Assembly (NCBI RefSeq): GCF_020921035.1
Contig: NC_063151.1
Location: forward strand, 1,426,001 to 1,490,000
Reading direction: 5' to 3'
Length of the DNA stretch: 64,000 nucleotides
Source: Rhodamnia argentea
Lineage: Eukaryota; Streptophyta; Magnoliopsida; Myrtales; Myrtaceae
Part shown: in pieces, positions 46,570 through 58,614 of the stretch
Layout: each line of letters begins with the position of its first letter
How positions within the stretch are numbered: position 1 is the first letter of the stretch
The notes under the pieces: generated by a model
Seen by the model: only the letters and a program-made list of their open reading frames with translations
What the model was told of the DNA's origin: nothing
Databases searched by the model: none
Translations under genes and position numbers: made by a program

Positions 46570-47595
46570 ATGGCTTCTTCTGCTTCTGCGAGGAAAGACG
46601 CGGATCGGATCAAGGGCCCCTGGAGCCCCGAGGAGGACGAGGCGTTGCAGAGGCTGGTCCAGAGCTACGGCCCCAGGAACTGGTCCCTCATCAGCAAGTC
46701 CATCCCCGGCCGGTCCGGCAAGTCCTGCCGCCTCCGCTGGTGCAACCAGCTCTCCCCGCAGGTGGAGCACCGCCCCTTCACCCCGGAGGAGGACGAAACC
46801 ATCGTCCGCGCCCACGCCCAGTTCGGCAACAAGTGGGCCACCATCGCCCGCCTCCTCAACGGCCGTACCGACAACGCCGTTAAGAACCACTGGAACTCCA
46901 CCCTCAAGAGGAAGTGCTCCTCCTCCAGCTCGGCCGGCGACGACGCCGACGCCCTCGCTGAGCAGCAGCCGCTCAAGCGGTCGGCCAGCCTCGGGGCGCC
47001 CGCGACCAACAACGCCGTCTCCGATCTGTTCCTCAGCCCGAGCAGCCCCTCGGGATCCGACCTGAGCGACTCGGGCTTGCCGGTGGGGATGCCCTCGCCG
47101 CGCGTGTTCCGCCCCGTGGCGAGGACGGGGCCGATCATGCCCGCGCTGTCGGGCCAGCACGCCGACGCGTCATCTTCGACCACCACGGATCCCCCTACTT
47201 TGCTCAGCCTGTCTCTACCGGGGTCCGATTCGGCTGAGGTCTCGAACCAGGGATTGGCTTCCGGTTCCGTGCAGGCGTCCGACTCAAGAAGACCCAGCCC
47301 GAGCCTGTTCTCAGCTAGGAACCAGGCGATGCCGCCGCCGCCGCCGCCGCCGATGCCGATGCCGATGATACCGATTCATCATCATCAGGGTCACCAGTGC
47401 AGCGAAGTGGGGATTGAAGGGGCCGGGTACGAGAAGCAGTTCTTCAACGAGGACTTCATGGCGGTGATGCAGGAGATGATAAGGAAGGAGGTGAGGAGCT
47501 ACATGTCCGGGATCGAGCAAAACGGCCTGCGTCTGCAGAGCGAGGCGGTTCGGAATGCAGCTGTTAAGCGCATCGGCGTTACCAAGATCGACTGA
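46570..47595 (+). CDS. R2R3-MYB transcription factor, subgroup 22 (MYB44/70/73/77 type)
   Basis: A single-exon gene of 341 aa, starting at the ATG at 46570. The R2 repeat (about 15-62) has Trp 18, 38 and 57. The R3 repeat (66-115) has Phe70, Trp89 and Trp108 and ends in [15 protein letters not shown]. Subgroup-22 motifs follow: [14 protein letters not shown] (156-169), LLSLSL, an LxLxL EAR-type motif (211-216), and [19 protein letters not shown] (296-314). A polyproline run (255-261) is coded by a CCG repeat. Intronless structure is usual in this subgroup. Family members act in the nucleus in ABA, auxin, stress and defence responses, often with repressor activity through the LxLxL motif. Upstream G-box/CE3-like sites fit ABA control. 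Which of MYB44, 70, 73 or 77 it matches cannot be told without a tree. Confidence 0.95.
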   Translation: MASSASARKDADRIKGPWSPEEDEALQRLVQSYGPRNWSLISKSIPGRSGKSCRLRWCNQLSPQVEHRPFTPEEDETIVRAHAQFGNKWATIARLLNGRTDNAVKNHWNSTLKRKCSSSSSAGDDADALAEQQPLKRSASLGAPATNNAVSDLFLSPSSPSGSDLSDSGLPVGMPSPRVFRPVARTGPIMPALSGQHADASSSTTTDPPTLLSLSLPGSDSAEVSNQGLASGSVQASDSRRPSPSLFSARNQAMPPPPPPPMPMPMIPIHHHQGHQCSEVGIEGAGYEKQFFNEDFMAVMQEMIRKEVRSYMSGIEQNGLRLQSEAVRNAAVKRIGVTKID

Positions 47596-50001
47596 AAAAA
47601 AGGAAAATTTAGCAGAGAAAAAGAGTAGGAGGGGGCCATCTCAACTTTTATGCTGACGATCATCTTCCCTAATGATCGAAGAAGCACAACAAGAATCATC
47701 GGCTCTAGAGAGCGAGAGCGAGAGAGAGAGAGAAGGGAGATCAGCCGTTCTTTTTTTTTTTTTTTTTTAATTTTAGTCCAGCTTCTTTGTCTTTAATCTT
47801 TCGTAGTTTCATGTCATCTTTTATACAGATGATAATAACTTGGGGGGGTTGGGTGGGTGGGGAGGAGGTTTTGTATATATAAAGGACGAGGAGAATGGAG
47901 GGGAGAGAGAGAGGGGCTTTGTCGGGGAGAGATGGAATGGTCGGGGGGGCGAACGAAGCCCATGAAGAAGAAGGAAGAAGCAGCAGCAAACCACCAAGCA
48001 AAACGTAATTTCTGGATGTGAGGAACCCAAGAACAAAAACAGAGGGGAAAAAAAAAAAAGAAGAGACGAGAAATATTTCCATGGAAATTTTCCTTTTCCT
48101 TTCTGCTTTCGTGACGTGCTCTGTTTCCCCTCTCCATATAACAAACCCAAAATCCCAAAATTGGAGTTTAAAAACAAGAGAGAGAGAGAGAGAGAAGTTC
48201 TTTAAGGGAGAAGACTTTTCCTTGTTTTGTTTTGGGTGAACAGACAGGCGAACGAGAGGAGATGTGATGATGATCCGAGGTTTTAAAATTTTCCAATCAA
48301 TGGGCGGCTGCTATATGGTCATTGGGGTCGCCGACGGCTCGGCGGAGGGCTTGCTGGCCCTCACCTCATTTGGGAGAGGGCCGAGGGTCGCGACCCTTTC
48401 TCGGCTGAGGTGAGGGCCTGCGAGGAGAGGAGAGGGCCAGCAAGCCCTCACCTCTGGTGGGAGGGGTTGTGGTCGTCGGAGTTGCCGGCACTCGCCGACG
48501 ATCGCAAGTGGGAGGAGTCCTTCCGCTCTTTGAGTATTTCTTTGTTTTTACCCTTTTTTTTTAAAATCTCTCTAAAAAAACAGAAAAAGAATAAGTTAAA
48601 AAAGTTAAAATAATAAATGACCAAAATGTCTCAAACTAAAGTGACTCAGGTTTTTGACAAAAAAAAAAAAGTGATTTAGATTTTTTTTTAAGATTAATAT
48701 AGTTGTTTCTGATCTTTATTTAAAATAATATGTATTTTATATATATTTTTTAATATTATAAGGATATTTTAGGCTTTTATTTAAAATGATATTTACTTCA
48801 CGGAGCTCTCTTTTGAAATTTTTCCAATGATAAATGTGGAGTTGAGTTGAGTTGGTTAAATATATATTATGGGGGGATGGACGGATGGTCCTCCTACAAA
48901 CAAAGCGAAGAGAGAGAGACAGAGAGAGAGTATCCTTCCAAAACCCAAAGTCCAAGAAATTCCACCATCCTGTCATCCACTTCCAAATCTTTGGACCCGG
49001 TCAAGTTGGTGGTCGATTTTCGTTTTATATCATCAACAGTGACCGATTTTGACTCCCAAGTCACCCCCCCAAACCCCCAATTATAGTGAAATTAGATATT
49101 TTTTTTTTTAAAAAAACACAGAGAGAGCGAAAGGCGGTGAAAAGGTCGCGTCGCTCTTACTATTTTTTTTTACTAATTCGGTGGCAGCGGCCAGCGGCAT
49201 CACTAATACCGCGATTCTTCATTTCTTCATTTGGAGTTTGTCTTAAATCTCAATGCTATGTCAGATTTTCTGGTATACGTACGATATGTGTCCATTTCGT
49301 AGGCTAAGTCAGTCATCCACGACTCTGGTGCACAGGGAAATTCCATCTCAAGTCTCTTGGTAATTTGTGTCATATCCAAACTTAATCCGAATCAAAAATA
49401 ATACCGACATGATTCGCATTGATGATGCCCTTTCTCTTCACACGGGTCGCAAGACAATCGCCATACCCTGCCTGTCTTTACCCACAGAAAATCTTTCCTC
49501 TAAAATCTCAGCCCACGATGGCCCCCCGTGTGATCCAAGCCATTGTCTTTTACCTACAAAAGGTTCGTTCCATTTCAACACCTACATGCATCTCCACCAG
49601 ATATCAGCTGAACATGCTTTTTTTTTTTTATTTATCAGTAAACGTCTCGCAGCAGATCGCCATCGATCTCGTTTGAAGAGAGAGGGAGAGAGAGAGAGAG
49701 AGACAGAATTTCTGTTTTCAGGATTGACTCGGTATACAATCTTTCCTTGGATATTATAAAAGACAATACTAGCTGGGACTGGGGGGAGTCATCATCCTAG
49801 AGAAAGTATTGAAACAAAAAGCGTCCTCAAGCACAAACACATCTTGTTTTCCAAACCGCATCTCTCGCTTTGCACGAGCACAAAAACCTCAAAACAAGAA
49901 TACGGATTGCATAAAGTTCACAAAGACACTATGGATTTCTTATCTATACACATACATATATATATGTTAGTATGTACATGCAATTGCCGCAACTGATCCA
50001 A
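47596..50001. other. MYB 3' flank and intergenic stretch
   Basis: Contains (GA)n-like tracts at 47707-47732 and 48179-48195, a T-run at 47750-47768, the GC-rich repeat listed at 48320-48525, and A/T-rich text. Frames at 47741-48239 lie within low-complexity DNA. I see no gene before the MRG gene end. Confidence 0.4.
48320..48525. repeat. GC-rich dispersed repeat core (copy D)
   Basis: GTCGCCGACGGCTCGGCGGA, AGGGCTTGCTGGCCCTCACC, GCCGAGGGTCGCGACCC and AGGGCCAGCAAGCCCTCACC occur in close order. AGGGCTTGCTGGCCCT and AGGGCCAGCAAGCCCT form an inverted pair. It shares the GAGGG/GGCGA style of the blocks near 0.5, 20.1 and 33.8 kb. Confidence 0.4.
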
Positions 50002-53000
50002 TCAGCCCACTAAATTGTTTGTGCTGGTTTCGATCTCTTCTCGAGCATGGTACGCTGATAGGAAAAACAAACTCTGGTTTTTCTGCAGGAACCTGCATGA
50101 GGATGGCATTCCATTGTAAGTAGATGGCAGGTGTGCTTAACCATACAATATGAAATCGGTTGGTGACCCAATTAAATGTCGAAAACAGAAAGAAAAAAAA
50201 AAAACCACCATAAGGAGTCCATACTTTAGAAAGTCATTTAATTTCTGCTGCAACTCTCTGAGCGTCTCCTCTTCGATATTTGCATAGACCAACAGCTCGG
50301 GCAACTTGACTGCAGAAGCCATGAATTAGGATATAGCCACATAGAGAGAAGATGTGCTAGCAATATTCTTAGTACACTATCAGGGAATGCAGATACTTTG
50401 AAGATCACAAACATTAACAGTTTGATGAAGCATGGTCGAGGAATTAGTGCTAGTCTGAAAGATAAGAAGCCTACTACAGAGGGAGATCTGGAAATGTGGC
50501 ATGAACTCTTTGAAGTGCACAATAAACTTTTTTCCGCATCCATGATAGTAACTTGATGCATACCGAAGAGGCGTAGAAGATGTTCTGCACCATAAATAGT
50601 TGAAGGATCGATGTCATCAGCAACTGTTTCCTCGTACTGTTGACGCTCGCTTTTGTACAAGAGCATCACCGGCAGGGCTTTATCAAAGTAACAGCGCAGG
50701 CCTTTCATTATTTCTCCCACAGAATCCGCCATCCTACATTGGTAAAGAAAACCAAGAGAATACAATCACGGCAACGGAAAAAAACAAGTAAGACTTTTTT
50801 CTAATAAAGGGATTCACATGCCAAGAAAATCGGCCTGAATTATTTCCCATGCAATAATAACATATCTCAAGGTAACCCATCAGTTGCCTCGGTTATTCAT
50901 GTTCAAGAGCACTGATGCTTTTCTTCTTCCTCATGAGAGAATGAAGAGAACAAAGTACTAATGAAAGAGTCTGACCACAACGTCAAAGGTTGAATGGAGT
51001 TGGAATTTTGTTCCAAAAAGTACCATTTCTGAACAAGAACAAACTTTCATTTGACAGCCACTTCTCATTCGTGGGACACAGTCATGCTTGTGGCGCTTCT
51101 CTTCCTATATCAGTTTTTAACAACTGACTATATCTGACACCCCTCTCATTGAATCTCGAATTTGTTCTTAGTCGCACATTAAGTACCACTTCCGTTCATA
51201 AAAATTCATGGTTTACCAAGTTCGGTGTTTATTTGCAAAGATAATTAAGTTCAGTCAGAAGAGTTACTTCATCAAACAATTGAGTATAAAAAGATTCCAA
51301 AATTGAGTTGGGAGCACCAAGCGCATGATACAATTTCACAACTGAAATCAACTTACCATAACCGAGTTTAACATAAGAATCAGATATCAAGCCTATAACA
51401 AAAAGCAAAGGAAAGAGCTTGATGTACGTTGTGGACTTACATTCCATCTTTCTTTAATCTATAATCAAGATACTTCTTCAAAATGTCATCAACACTTGGC
51501 GTACGTGGAAGTCTGACCAGCTGTAAATAAGGCTTTGATTAGAGCAGGATGTTGCTAATGGTGGTCAATCTGACTTCTCAAGCAAGATACACCTAGCTGC
51601 ATTATAATGGTGCTTTGGCTCTGGCTCTGTCACAACTATGCTTGTATACGTAATCAAGGCCAACACAAGACATGTAAGAATTCAAACTTTGCTACCTTGC
51701 CCAGATGAGTGACAAATTCGCAATCATCGATGAGTTGCTTCTTCAGTGTTGGTGGAATCTGTATATTCACAAGCTTCTCCAAGGGTAGAGCACCCTTCTC
51801 CTGAGGAGCAAAGATTATTACCAGAGATTACCTTTCTGAAAACCCAAACTAAAGTAAAAGTCTGAAACTGCTATGTTCACCGGAGTAAACATCCTTTTGG
51901 AGAGGTTTCTTTAGCATGTGCAGACAATGTTTGAATTTCGATACAGGTTTATACCTTCAGAATAGAATCATTCTTTCGCTTCTTGCCTCTTGGCACTGCA
52001 TAGCACCGGGACGTAATTAGTTGCATAAAAATCAGCACATAAATGGAGAAGAGAGAAGAATCGAAGCCTCTACAAGCACCATCTTTCAACAAGAATCATC
52101 ACTCTTCAAGTTTCCTCAATTACAATGGAGAGATAGGATGTCAAGCTTCAGAGGCATGTCAGACTACGACATTATTGAGAGGAGAAGTGAAGCAGAAGCA
52201 TAAGTTTGTAAAGACAAAGGCTGTATAGCAAGCAAAACGTCGTAAATGAAAAGCATCAATATCCTTTAACTGATTAGGTCTCTGGCATGACTTTGTATAT
52301 ACCCTGTTAGAACATGACTAATATGTCCATTCACAAGAAAAGAAGAAAAATAAATGAATTCGGGATTTTATCTGAGTATAAACTAATATACTAGTTGAAA
52401 GAACATCATACTATATTTAAACTCGAATCTCTCAATTAGAATGGAAATGAACAAAGCAATATGGAGAATTAGCGATTCCTTTATCAGTCCTTGAAGTCTG
52501 TCAGGCATTAGACTTGAGTCTCTCAATTCTGACTTTTAAACTTTTTATCCCTGAACTTCTATTGGTATGAAAGCTTTAGCAAAATCATTCCTAGTAGTTT
52601 GATCATGTTATGCATAGTCATTTAATATTCTTTCACCATAACGTTTTGTGCACTAAAACATGCTGGTCGCTCAAGAATTTTTAAACAGAGTTTCCAAGGA
52701 GAATTAACAAGCTGATTGGTGCAAACCACCTTCCATAGAAGGAAACATTCAAGGAGATCACATGGATTTAATCTTCATGATGCGGATAGCACTATGGTAT
52801 GATCAGGGGGAGTATTAGGGACCAATATTATGGTATGACAAATCCACTTATATAGTGGAAGAAAGAACCTGTATTGTTATATATATGCACATTCTGAGGG
52901 GGAACAAACTAACCATTCGAGCCCTTCGGTTTAGCATAATATGCACGGCTGGGTTTTGTAGTTTTCTCCGCATCTTGTTTATTATTGAGCTCCCGCTGTT

Positions 53001-54758
53001 TCTGAAGGTTCTCATCGGTGTATTTCATCAGTCGATCCACGCCGACCCACTCATCCCAACTATTTAAAGGGAAGGTAGAAAACAATAATCATGAAATAAG
53101 ATGAATTAACAAGAAAGCTTTGGTAATTAGAAAAAGAAAATGAATATGGCAACATTAACAAAGATAACAAGAAGAGAAGATATGATGAAGAAGACATTAG
53201 ATTCATAGACATATCAAACATTCTGCCTGGATAATTAACATATAGAAAGTTTATGTTGAAAGCCATGCGACCATTTATAGCAAAAGCAGTCATAATTTTG
53301 ACTGATGACATAGAGAGTAAGAAATGACATGCTGAAGAACTATACTATCAGAAGAATATAAGAAGCCAATGAACATCTTAGAGCAGGACTGAACATAAGA
53401 TTCAGCAACTTAGCCACCCAAGCAGCCAGCAAGCTCAGCTTAAGAAGGACAATGCACTCACTTTTTGCTCCAACCCTGCAAAAGAGATGCATCTAAAATC
53501 AACATATGCCGCTTTTAAGATGTTCAAAGCAACTTAGCCCCTTGATCAAATATCTTCACGATGATATAAGATAAGTCTTGGAGACAGTTTTAATGGAAAA
53601 AAAAATCGGTTATGGATATTGGTAAAGGATACTACTTACTAGGTAATGAACATAGTATCTCCATTCCTTGAGTCGATATTCAATTTTTTTGACCTTGCAC
53701 ATAAAGCGTACAGTGAGTGGAAATATATTGTATAGGAAAGCAGTTAAGCTGGCTTGCAGACAATGTAAAGAGCAATGAAGTATGAGCCCAAAATGCTTAA
53801 GGAAATAGAGATATGCCCTTAAATTCATTGCATAACTAAAAGGAAGCAGTAGCCTGCATTTTATTAGCATCAACCATAAGAGTTCCTGATAGAAACCATG
53901 CACTACATCCGCAGAAGTTTAATTAAAATGACATGAAAGTTTCGTGAAAAAGAGTGGAGAAAACCATGAAAAAGAAGCAAACGAAAACTTAAAGTCCATA
54001 ACTGGTGTTCGACTTTGTTAAGGAAAATTTGTCTAATCCAGATACACTCATACCACAACATCAGTCGATTCTGTCGAATAGCAGGTTAGAAAGAAAGATG
54101 ACTCCTCCATAATAGCACTTGCCTTGAAGTTAACTGTCTCTAGCTTACAAGGTGATGAAATATCTTTGATCAAATTATAAGTAAAGCTCTCTGCTGATCA
54201 TTACTGAAGCTGAAGCACCAATGCATAAGGCAGGCACACGAGTTATTATTGATTAAGACTCATTTTACTGGTCCAAGTCAACCAAGCATCGCGCATCAAT
54301 GAATAGTGATGCCACACCGGGTTAGCGAAAAAATATAACTTCCTATGCAGTTCCAATACTGCGACGGGCTCTGTCCACACAATAAGAAAATGCCCATCAT
54401 AGTCCATTGAGACCTCGACAACTTACTACAAATGAGCTTCATCACTACACAACATAAAATGTCCTTTATTTCATCGTCAAATTACAGAATAAAAATTACA
54501 ATCAAAACCAAGAGGGGAATAAGTTGAGAAAGCCCAGGAGAGCAAAAGATGAAATAGAGAAAAAGCAAGCACCTTGGCCTCGTAAATGTGAAGGCTATGG
54601 AAAGCGAGGACCTTTTCCTCTTCAGCGTAAGGGCTCGATTCGAGGGAAGGCGGGCACTCGTCGTCCCGGTCGGCTTCCGTGTCGCTCTCCGTGGCGGCGG
54701 CGCCACCGTAGGATTCGCTGGCGGAATCGTCGTTGAAGCCGCTTTTGGAGCTACCCAT
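50002..54758 (-). CDS. MRG: MRG-family chromodomain protein (H3K36me reader)
   Basis: Ten exons on the minus strand: 54573-54758, 53640-53693, 53462-53475, 52914-53059, 51955-51995, 51696-51800, 51441-51520, 50564-50733, 50225-50309 and 50002-50092. All junctions are GT-AG and in phase, giving 323 aa. The third exon is only 14 nt. An acidic N-terminus precedes a tudor-like chromodomain (KVLAFHSLHIYEAKV, YYVHYLGWSKNWDEWV, about 49-95), then a basic linker with GKKRKN, then the MRG domain (about 140-315) with GLRCYFDKALPVMLLY, YGAEHLLRLF and FLQKNQSLFF. Length and order match plant MRG1/MRG2, which read H3K36 methylation in the nucleus and act in flowering and histone acetylation complexes. The protein is complete, with no broken exon. 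Confidence 0.95.
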
Positions 54759-56721
54759 GATGTGCCACCTAGCCTAGGTCGCTGAAGCTGAGAGTGCGAG
54801 GCGATAGAAAGAGAGGATTTTGTTGTTCCTTCTATGGCGGCCGTTAGGTCGAGGGATGCAGCAACTGAAATTGGGGGGCAAATTCTGTCAAAGTTCAGGA
54901 TGGGTCTCGATGGAAAATCTTCGAGAGATCAATGAGGGGGATATTGGTGACTCAGAGATCGCGCAAAAGAAAGTTGACGACGATGACTCTCGAACCATGA
55001 CTTGTGGTGGAAGAATCGAAGTTCAGGCCCAGATACATGAAGCCATCACTGTGCAGCTTCAAGAGAAGCAAAAGCCCAGCGATACGCATCTCCACTCTTC
55101 ACCCCCATCTTTTTCCGTCCGTGAATATCAAGCATGATGCTCTGTTTTTGCTTAAGAATAATCAGAATAGCTCATGTATGGAAATGGCAACTTTGTTATG
55201 TGATTGCATTTGCATAATTAGTAATGTAATTAAAAACCGATAATATTAACTATGCGTATGCTTTTCAATGCACGTAGCTTAATATTTTATCCGACTCACC
55301 TCGACATTAAACTCATCTAGATTACCACAACGACGTGATCTGATGATCTATATATTATTCTGAATTCCATAAATTTGCTAATGAAATGGACAGATATGTA
55401 AATTCGCTAATAGAAATAGATTCCACTAAATAACGAAAAAACTTAATAGGTAAAAAAAACTTGCACGTGGTTATGTCGGGTGATGTAACGACATGTGGGC
55501 ATTATATAAGTCGCGTGAATCGTTTTCTGTTAAATGTAAGACATCTACAACCTTTCAAAGTTTATAGATACATTGGCATGTAGAATCAATAGAGACTTTT
55601 CACGGTATTCATTCATCAAAATTACTCGTTTCTTGTAATGACTCGATAGTACATAATCTTTTTGCAGCATACGTTGAATAAAATCATCGGTTAGTTTATT
55701 GACAAATCGAAATCAGACTGATGAATCGATGGTTGGTGAAGAATTTATTAAAAGACAACCCTTGATTTTACGTGGCACTCAACTCCATCAGAACAATTGC
55801 CTGGAAAAAAGAAAAAATCTGGATAACGGCTGCTTTGGAAGGTCGCATGCTGTCATATGTTCTAGGTGCTGATGTTAGCTTTTGGTCCCTATCGACCGAC
55901 TGTTTCGCCTTTCATTGAGGCCCTATGTCGATCAATATTTTGGACCATCATGCCATAGCTCGTTTTCCTCCAATAGAAACATCTGTGCAGCATATGGTCC
56001 CATTGGAACTCTTGACGCTCCTGATGATGTTCTTTCTTGTGGGGCATCTGTAAAATCATCAAAATTCAGGAACAAGCGCCGAAAGCCTGTCGAGTTTGAC
56101 TTTGACTTTGACCACAGTACATTGGGCTGTCGATATCTTTATAGGATTTCATAGAAAGTGAGAGGGCCGACCACCCATCATTTCCCCTGTGCGACTTTGT
56201 TTGTGACGATAGTATTCGTTGTCCTGCTATTGTTTAATCGAATTGACTTGCTAGATGGCCGAGTGTATGAGACTATTGATGTATGCAAGTAGTCATGGCC
56301 GTGATCCTCTCGTACCACCCGCGATCTTTAAGGTGATCATTGCATTGCAAAGTAGCCCGTATTGGCTGATCCGAAATGGCGACAACGTTCTTGCTAGGTA
56401 CAACATATTTACCGACACGGATGTTCAATCGCAAGATGAATTCGCCGCAAATATGACTTTTTTTTGGGGATGAAAATCCTCTATCTCCCTATATATGAGT
56501 GATATGTTTCGATACCAACCTTTTTTTCACGACCGTTGAGATGATTAAGGTACGAAAGAGGGAATACTAAAAAAGAAAGAAGATCTCTGTCTAAAAAAGA
56601 GAAGTACCCCCATAAGTAAGATACGATCCCGGGATCTACTGCAAGTCATGACTGAAAATCAACGCAATTTTCAGCAAGCACAAAGTCACACGTTATACTA
56701 TATTCCACACATTAAAATTAC
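54759..56721. other. Upstream of MRG and intergenic
   Basis: A 105-codon plus frame (54820-55137) starts near the MRG 5' end and has a charged stretch but no recognised domain. A 90-codon plus frame at 55882-56154 has none either. No other feature is seen. Confidence 0.4.
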
Positions 56722-56740
56722 TATATATATATATATATAT
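56722..56740. repeat. (TA)n microsatellite
   Basis: About nine TA units, just downstream of the broken peptide gene. Confidence 0.85.
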
Positions 56741-56804
56741 CTAGCCGGAAGGCTAAAAGAATAATAATGTCAAAATCTCTCTCCAGCTCCGAAACCGCTT
56801 TCCA

Positions 56805-57088
56805 TTAGTGGCCCGCGCCGGGGCTGGGACCGGAGTTCTTGAAGGCGACACTGGGGTAACCATGGCCCTTCCCTCCGGGCTGGGCCCTCCTCCGGCCTTG
56901 ATAGCCTCGACATACAGCCCCTCGATCAATGCTTCGATGCCGTTCCCCAAGGGGTCGCCGGAAACAGAATCTGCGGCGACATTGCTCGGAGGCCAAGCTT
57001 CGGGCACTAGAAGTGACGAACCCATGAATAGCACCAGAAGCCGGAGAAGGCAGGCGACGGTGAAGCAACTCTTGGTGTTTCTCGCCAT
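56805..57088 (-). pseudogene. Frameshifted PIP-like peptide precursor (copy 1)
   Basis: Starting at the ATG at 57088, the frame matches the two intact copies (MARNTKSCFTVACLL signal; GLYVEAIKAGGGPSP) and then leaves the family. The remaining family sequence, GGKGHGYPSVAFKNSGPSPG, continues in another frame to a TAA at 56805. The span is 284 nt against 285 nt in each intact copy. Comparison with copy 3 shows one C missing from the CCCC run just before GGAGGGAAGGGCCA. The shifted frame reads through to 56753 and loses both intact motifs. It is either a young pseudogene or a base-call error in a homopolymer run. Confidence 0.8.
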
Positions 57089-57204
57089 TTTATGAGATGG
57101 GAAACGGAAAACAACAGATGGTCTAAAACTCTAGGCAAAATGTGACAGGATAAGTGAAATCGGATGATGTCGTTTCTGGGATGCGTTTGAGCTGAAGAGT
57201 GTAA

Positions 57205-57332
57205 GTGAAACAGAAATTTTGTGCAGTTACCAAACACGTTCTAATTTTCTAAAACTCATCCATAGAACAAAATAAAAAAAAATTCTAATCAAAATCACTT
57301 TTTAGAATCGGAATCGTTGCCATGCGAGCCCT
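57205..57332. mobile_element. MITE fragment (family 1, copy 3)
   Basis: CAGAAATTTTGTGCAGTTAC, AAAACTCATCCATAGAACAA, AATCAAAATCACTTTTTAGA and the end GTTGCCATGCGAGCCCTTA match the right part of the element at 1073-2280 (there CAGAAATTTTGTGTAGTTAT, AAGACTCATCCTAAGAATAT and AATTAGAATCACTTTTTCGG). The left part is absent, so this is a truncated copy. It sits just upstream of the broken peptide gene. Confidence 0.6.
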
Positions 57333-57504
57333 TAAAGAACCAATTAGGGCTGAGAAAGTCTGTGCTTATGGCCCTAGCTGCCCAACCAGCGGCCTCATTA
57401 GCATTTCTGGAACAATGGGCTATGGAAGAACAAAAAAAAAAACACTTAAAAGTTGCTACTGAATTTTGTCCCATTTCAGCGGCAATTGGCCAATTTCAGA
57501 AATT

Positions 57505-57600
57505 ATAAACTTCATTTCTCTGTTAAATCTATTATACTTGTACCAATTTAATTCTAAATATTTTATATTTTGTCAATTGAGTCCATCCCGTCAAGTTTGG
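57505..57600. repeat. AATTTAGTCC-type repeat (locus 3)
   Basis: AAATCTATTATACTTGTACC, AATTTAATTCTAAATATTTT and TTTTGTCAATTGAGTCCATC are in the style of the tandem-like repeats at 40.3-40.7 and 61.2-61.7 kb. AAATCTATTATACTT is shared with 61.57 kb. Confidence 0.5.
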
Positions 57601-57719
57601 CTAAAAATTGCTAACCCGGACGCCGACTATCCTACGTGACGCGGCGCTCACGTGGACACCGAAAAATTTGACGTGGCATCGCCGGAACAATTTTTTTGAT
57701 TTTTTTTCATGTTTTCTGG

Positions 57720-58330
57720 ATTTTTTAATATATATATATTTTTGGGTAAGGTAAGAAGTATATTAACTTTCCACATCGCAACTTACAGTGAGGTAGCCGA
57801 ACACAAAAACCTCGTACCTATTACAACACTTGGAAGTGTCATAGCGGGTGCAAAGGTACTACGGCTAAGCAAAAGCAAAGTGAGGCCGAATCACATATAC
57901 ATGGCAACTAGGAACAAAAGGGCAAAACATATGGCCCAACAAGTAAGGACCGCCACAAACAAGTGCAGCAACTCCCTAATCAAAGATAGAAACCGAGATC
58001 CCCCATTTAAGTTGTATCCGCCTATTACGTGGCGTGTCCTCTACATGATCAAAAGTGAGGGCTCTGTCCCGGATAACCCTCTCCAGATGCTTCAAAAGTG
58101 CGGGCCCAAAGAAAGCGCGATCTCCGAACAGAATGTGATTGCGTGGACCGGACTCGAGGTGTCGGTTCTCAATTTCGGGATAGGACCGGATCGAGAATCG
58201 ATCACCCCTACCCATAGGCATGGGTATATAAGTATTTGTATATATATTCGTTTCGAACTCTTCAAGGTAATCCCTTATTCCTGAGCCACCCATAGGTCTA
58301 TCAGTACTCAACCGAAAACCTCATATGGGG
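57720..58330 (-). mobile_element. Possible 5'-truncated LINE 3' end
   Basis: Read on the minus strand, the stretch ends with TAATATACTTCTTACCTTAC and then CCAAAAATATATATATA, in the style of plant LINE 3' ends. The open frames within it (57976-58311 minus, 57709-58284 plus) have no motif that I can name. No reverse transcriptase is left. This is inference from the tail only. Confidence 0.3.
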
Positions 58331-58614
58331 CCCACTTCTCCGTTCAGCACGGCGGATATAAAGCTAAGTTGCTGTTTATTTTTTTTTTTTTGGTATTTTT
58401 TTGGTGGTCGGAAAGTTGCTTTTTTGTTTTTGGTCGAAGGAAAGTTGCCGTTGAATAGCACGGGTTTCCATGACGTTTCCAAATGAAAACTCCATCTTTC
58501 CATGCGACGGATCCCAACAAGTGGAGGTGGCGGCAACACCACCCCGCACGGCAATTTGAACCGTCAAATTCAATTGTAATTCGTCCATGAGCCCTTGCCA
58601 CCTTCTGAAATCCT

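Noticed and set aside
46546..47186. Antisense frames over the MYB gene (204 and 173 codons)
   Set aside because: These are shadows of a GC-rich coding exon, and the MYB frame is certain.
47741..48239. Overlapping frames 3' of the MYB gene
   Set aside because: They arise from poly-T, GA-rich and A-rich low-complexity sequence in the 3' flank.
54820..55137. 105-codon plus frame divergent from the MRG gene
   Set aside because: It has some charged text that vaguely recalls a coiled coil, but no family motif, signal or promoter. Its start overlaps the MRG upstream region.
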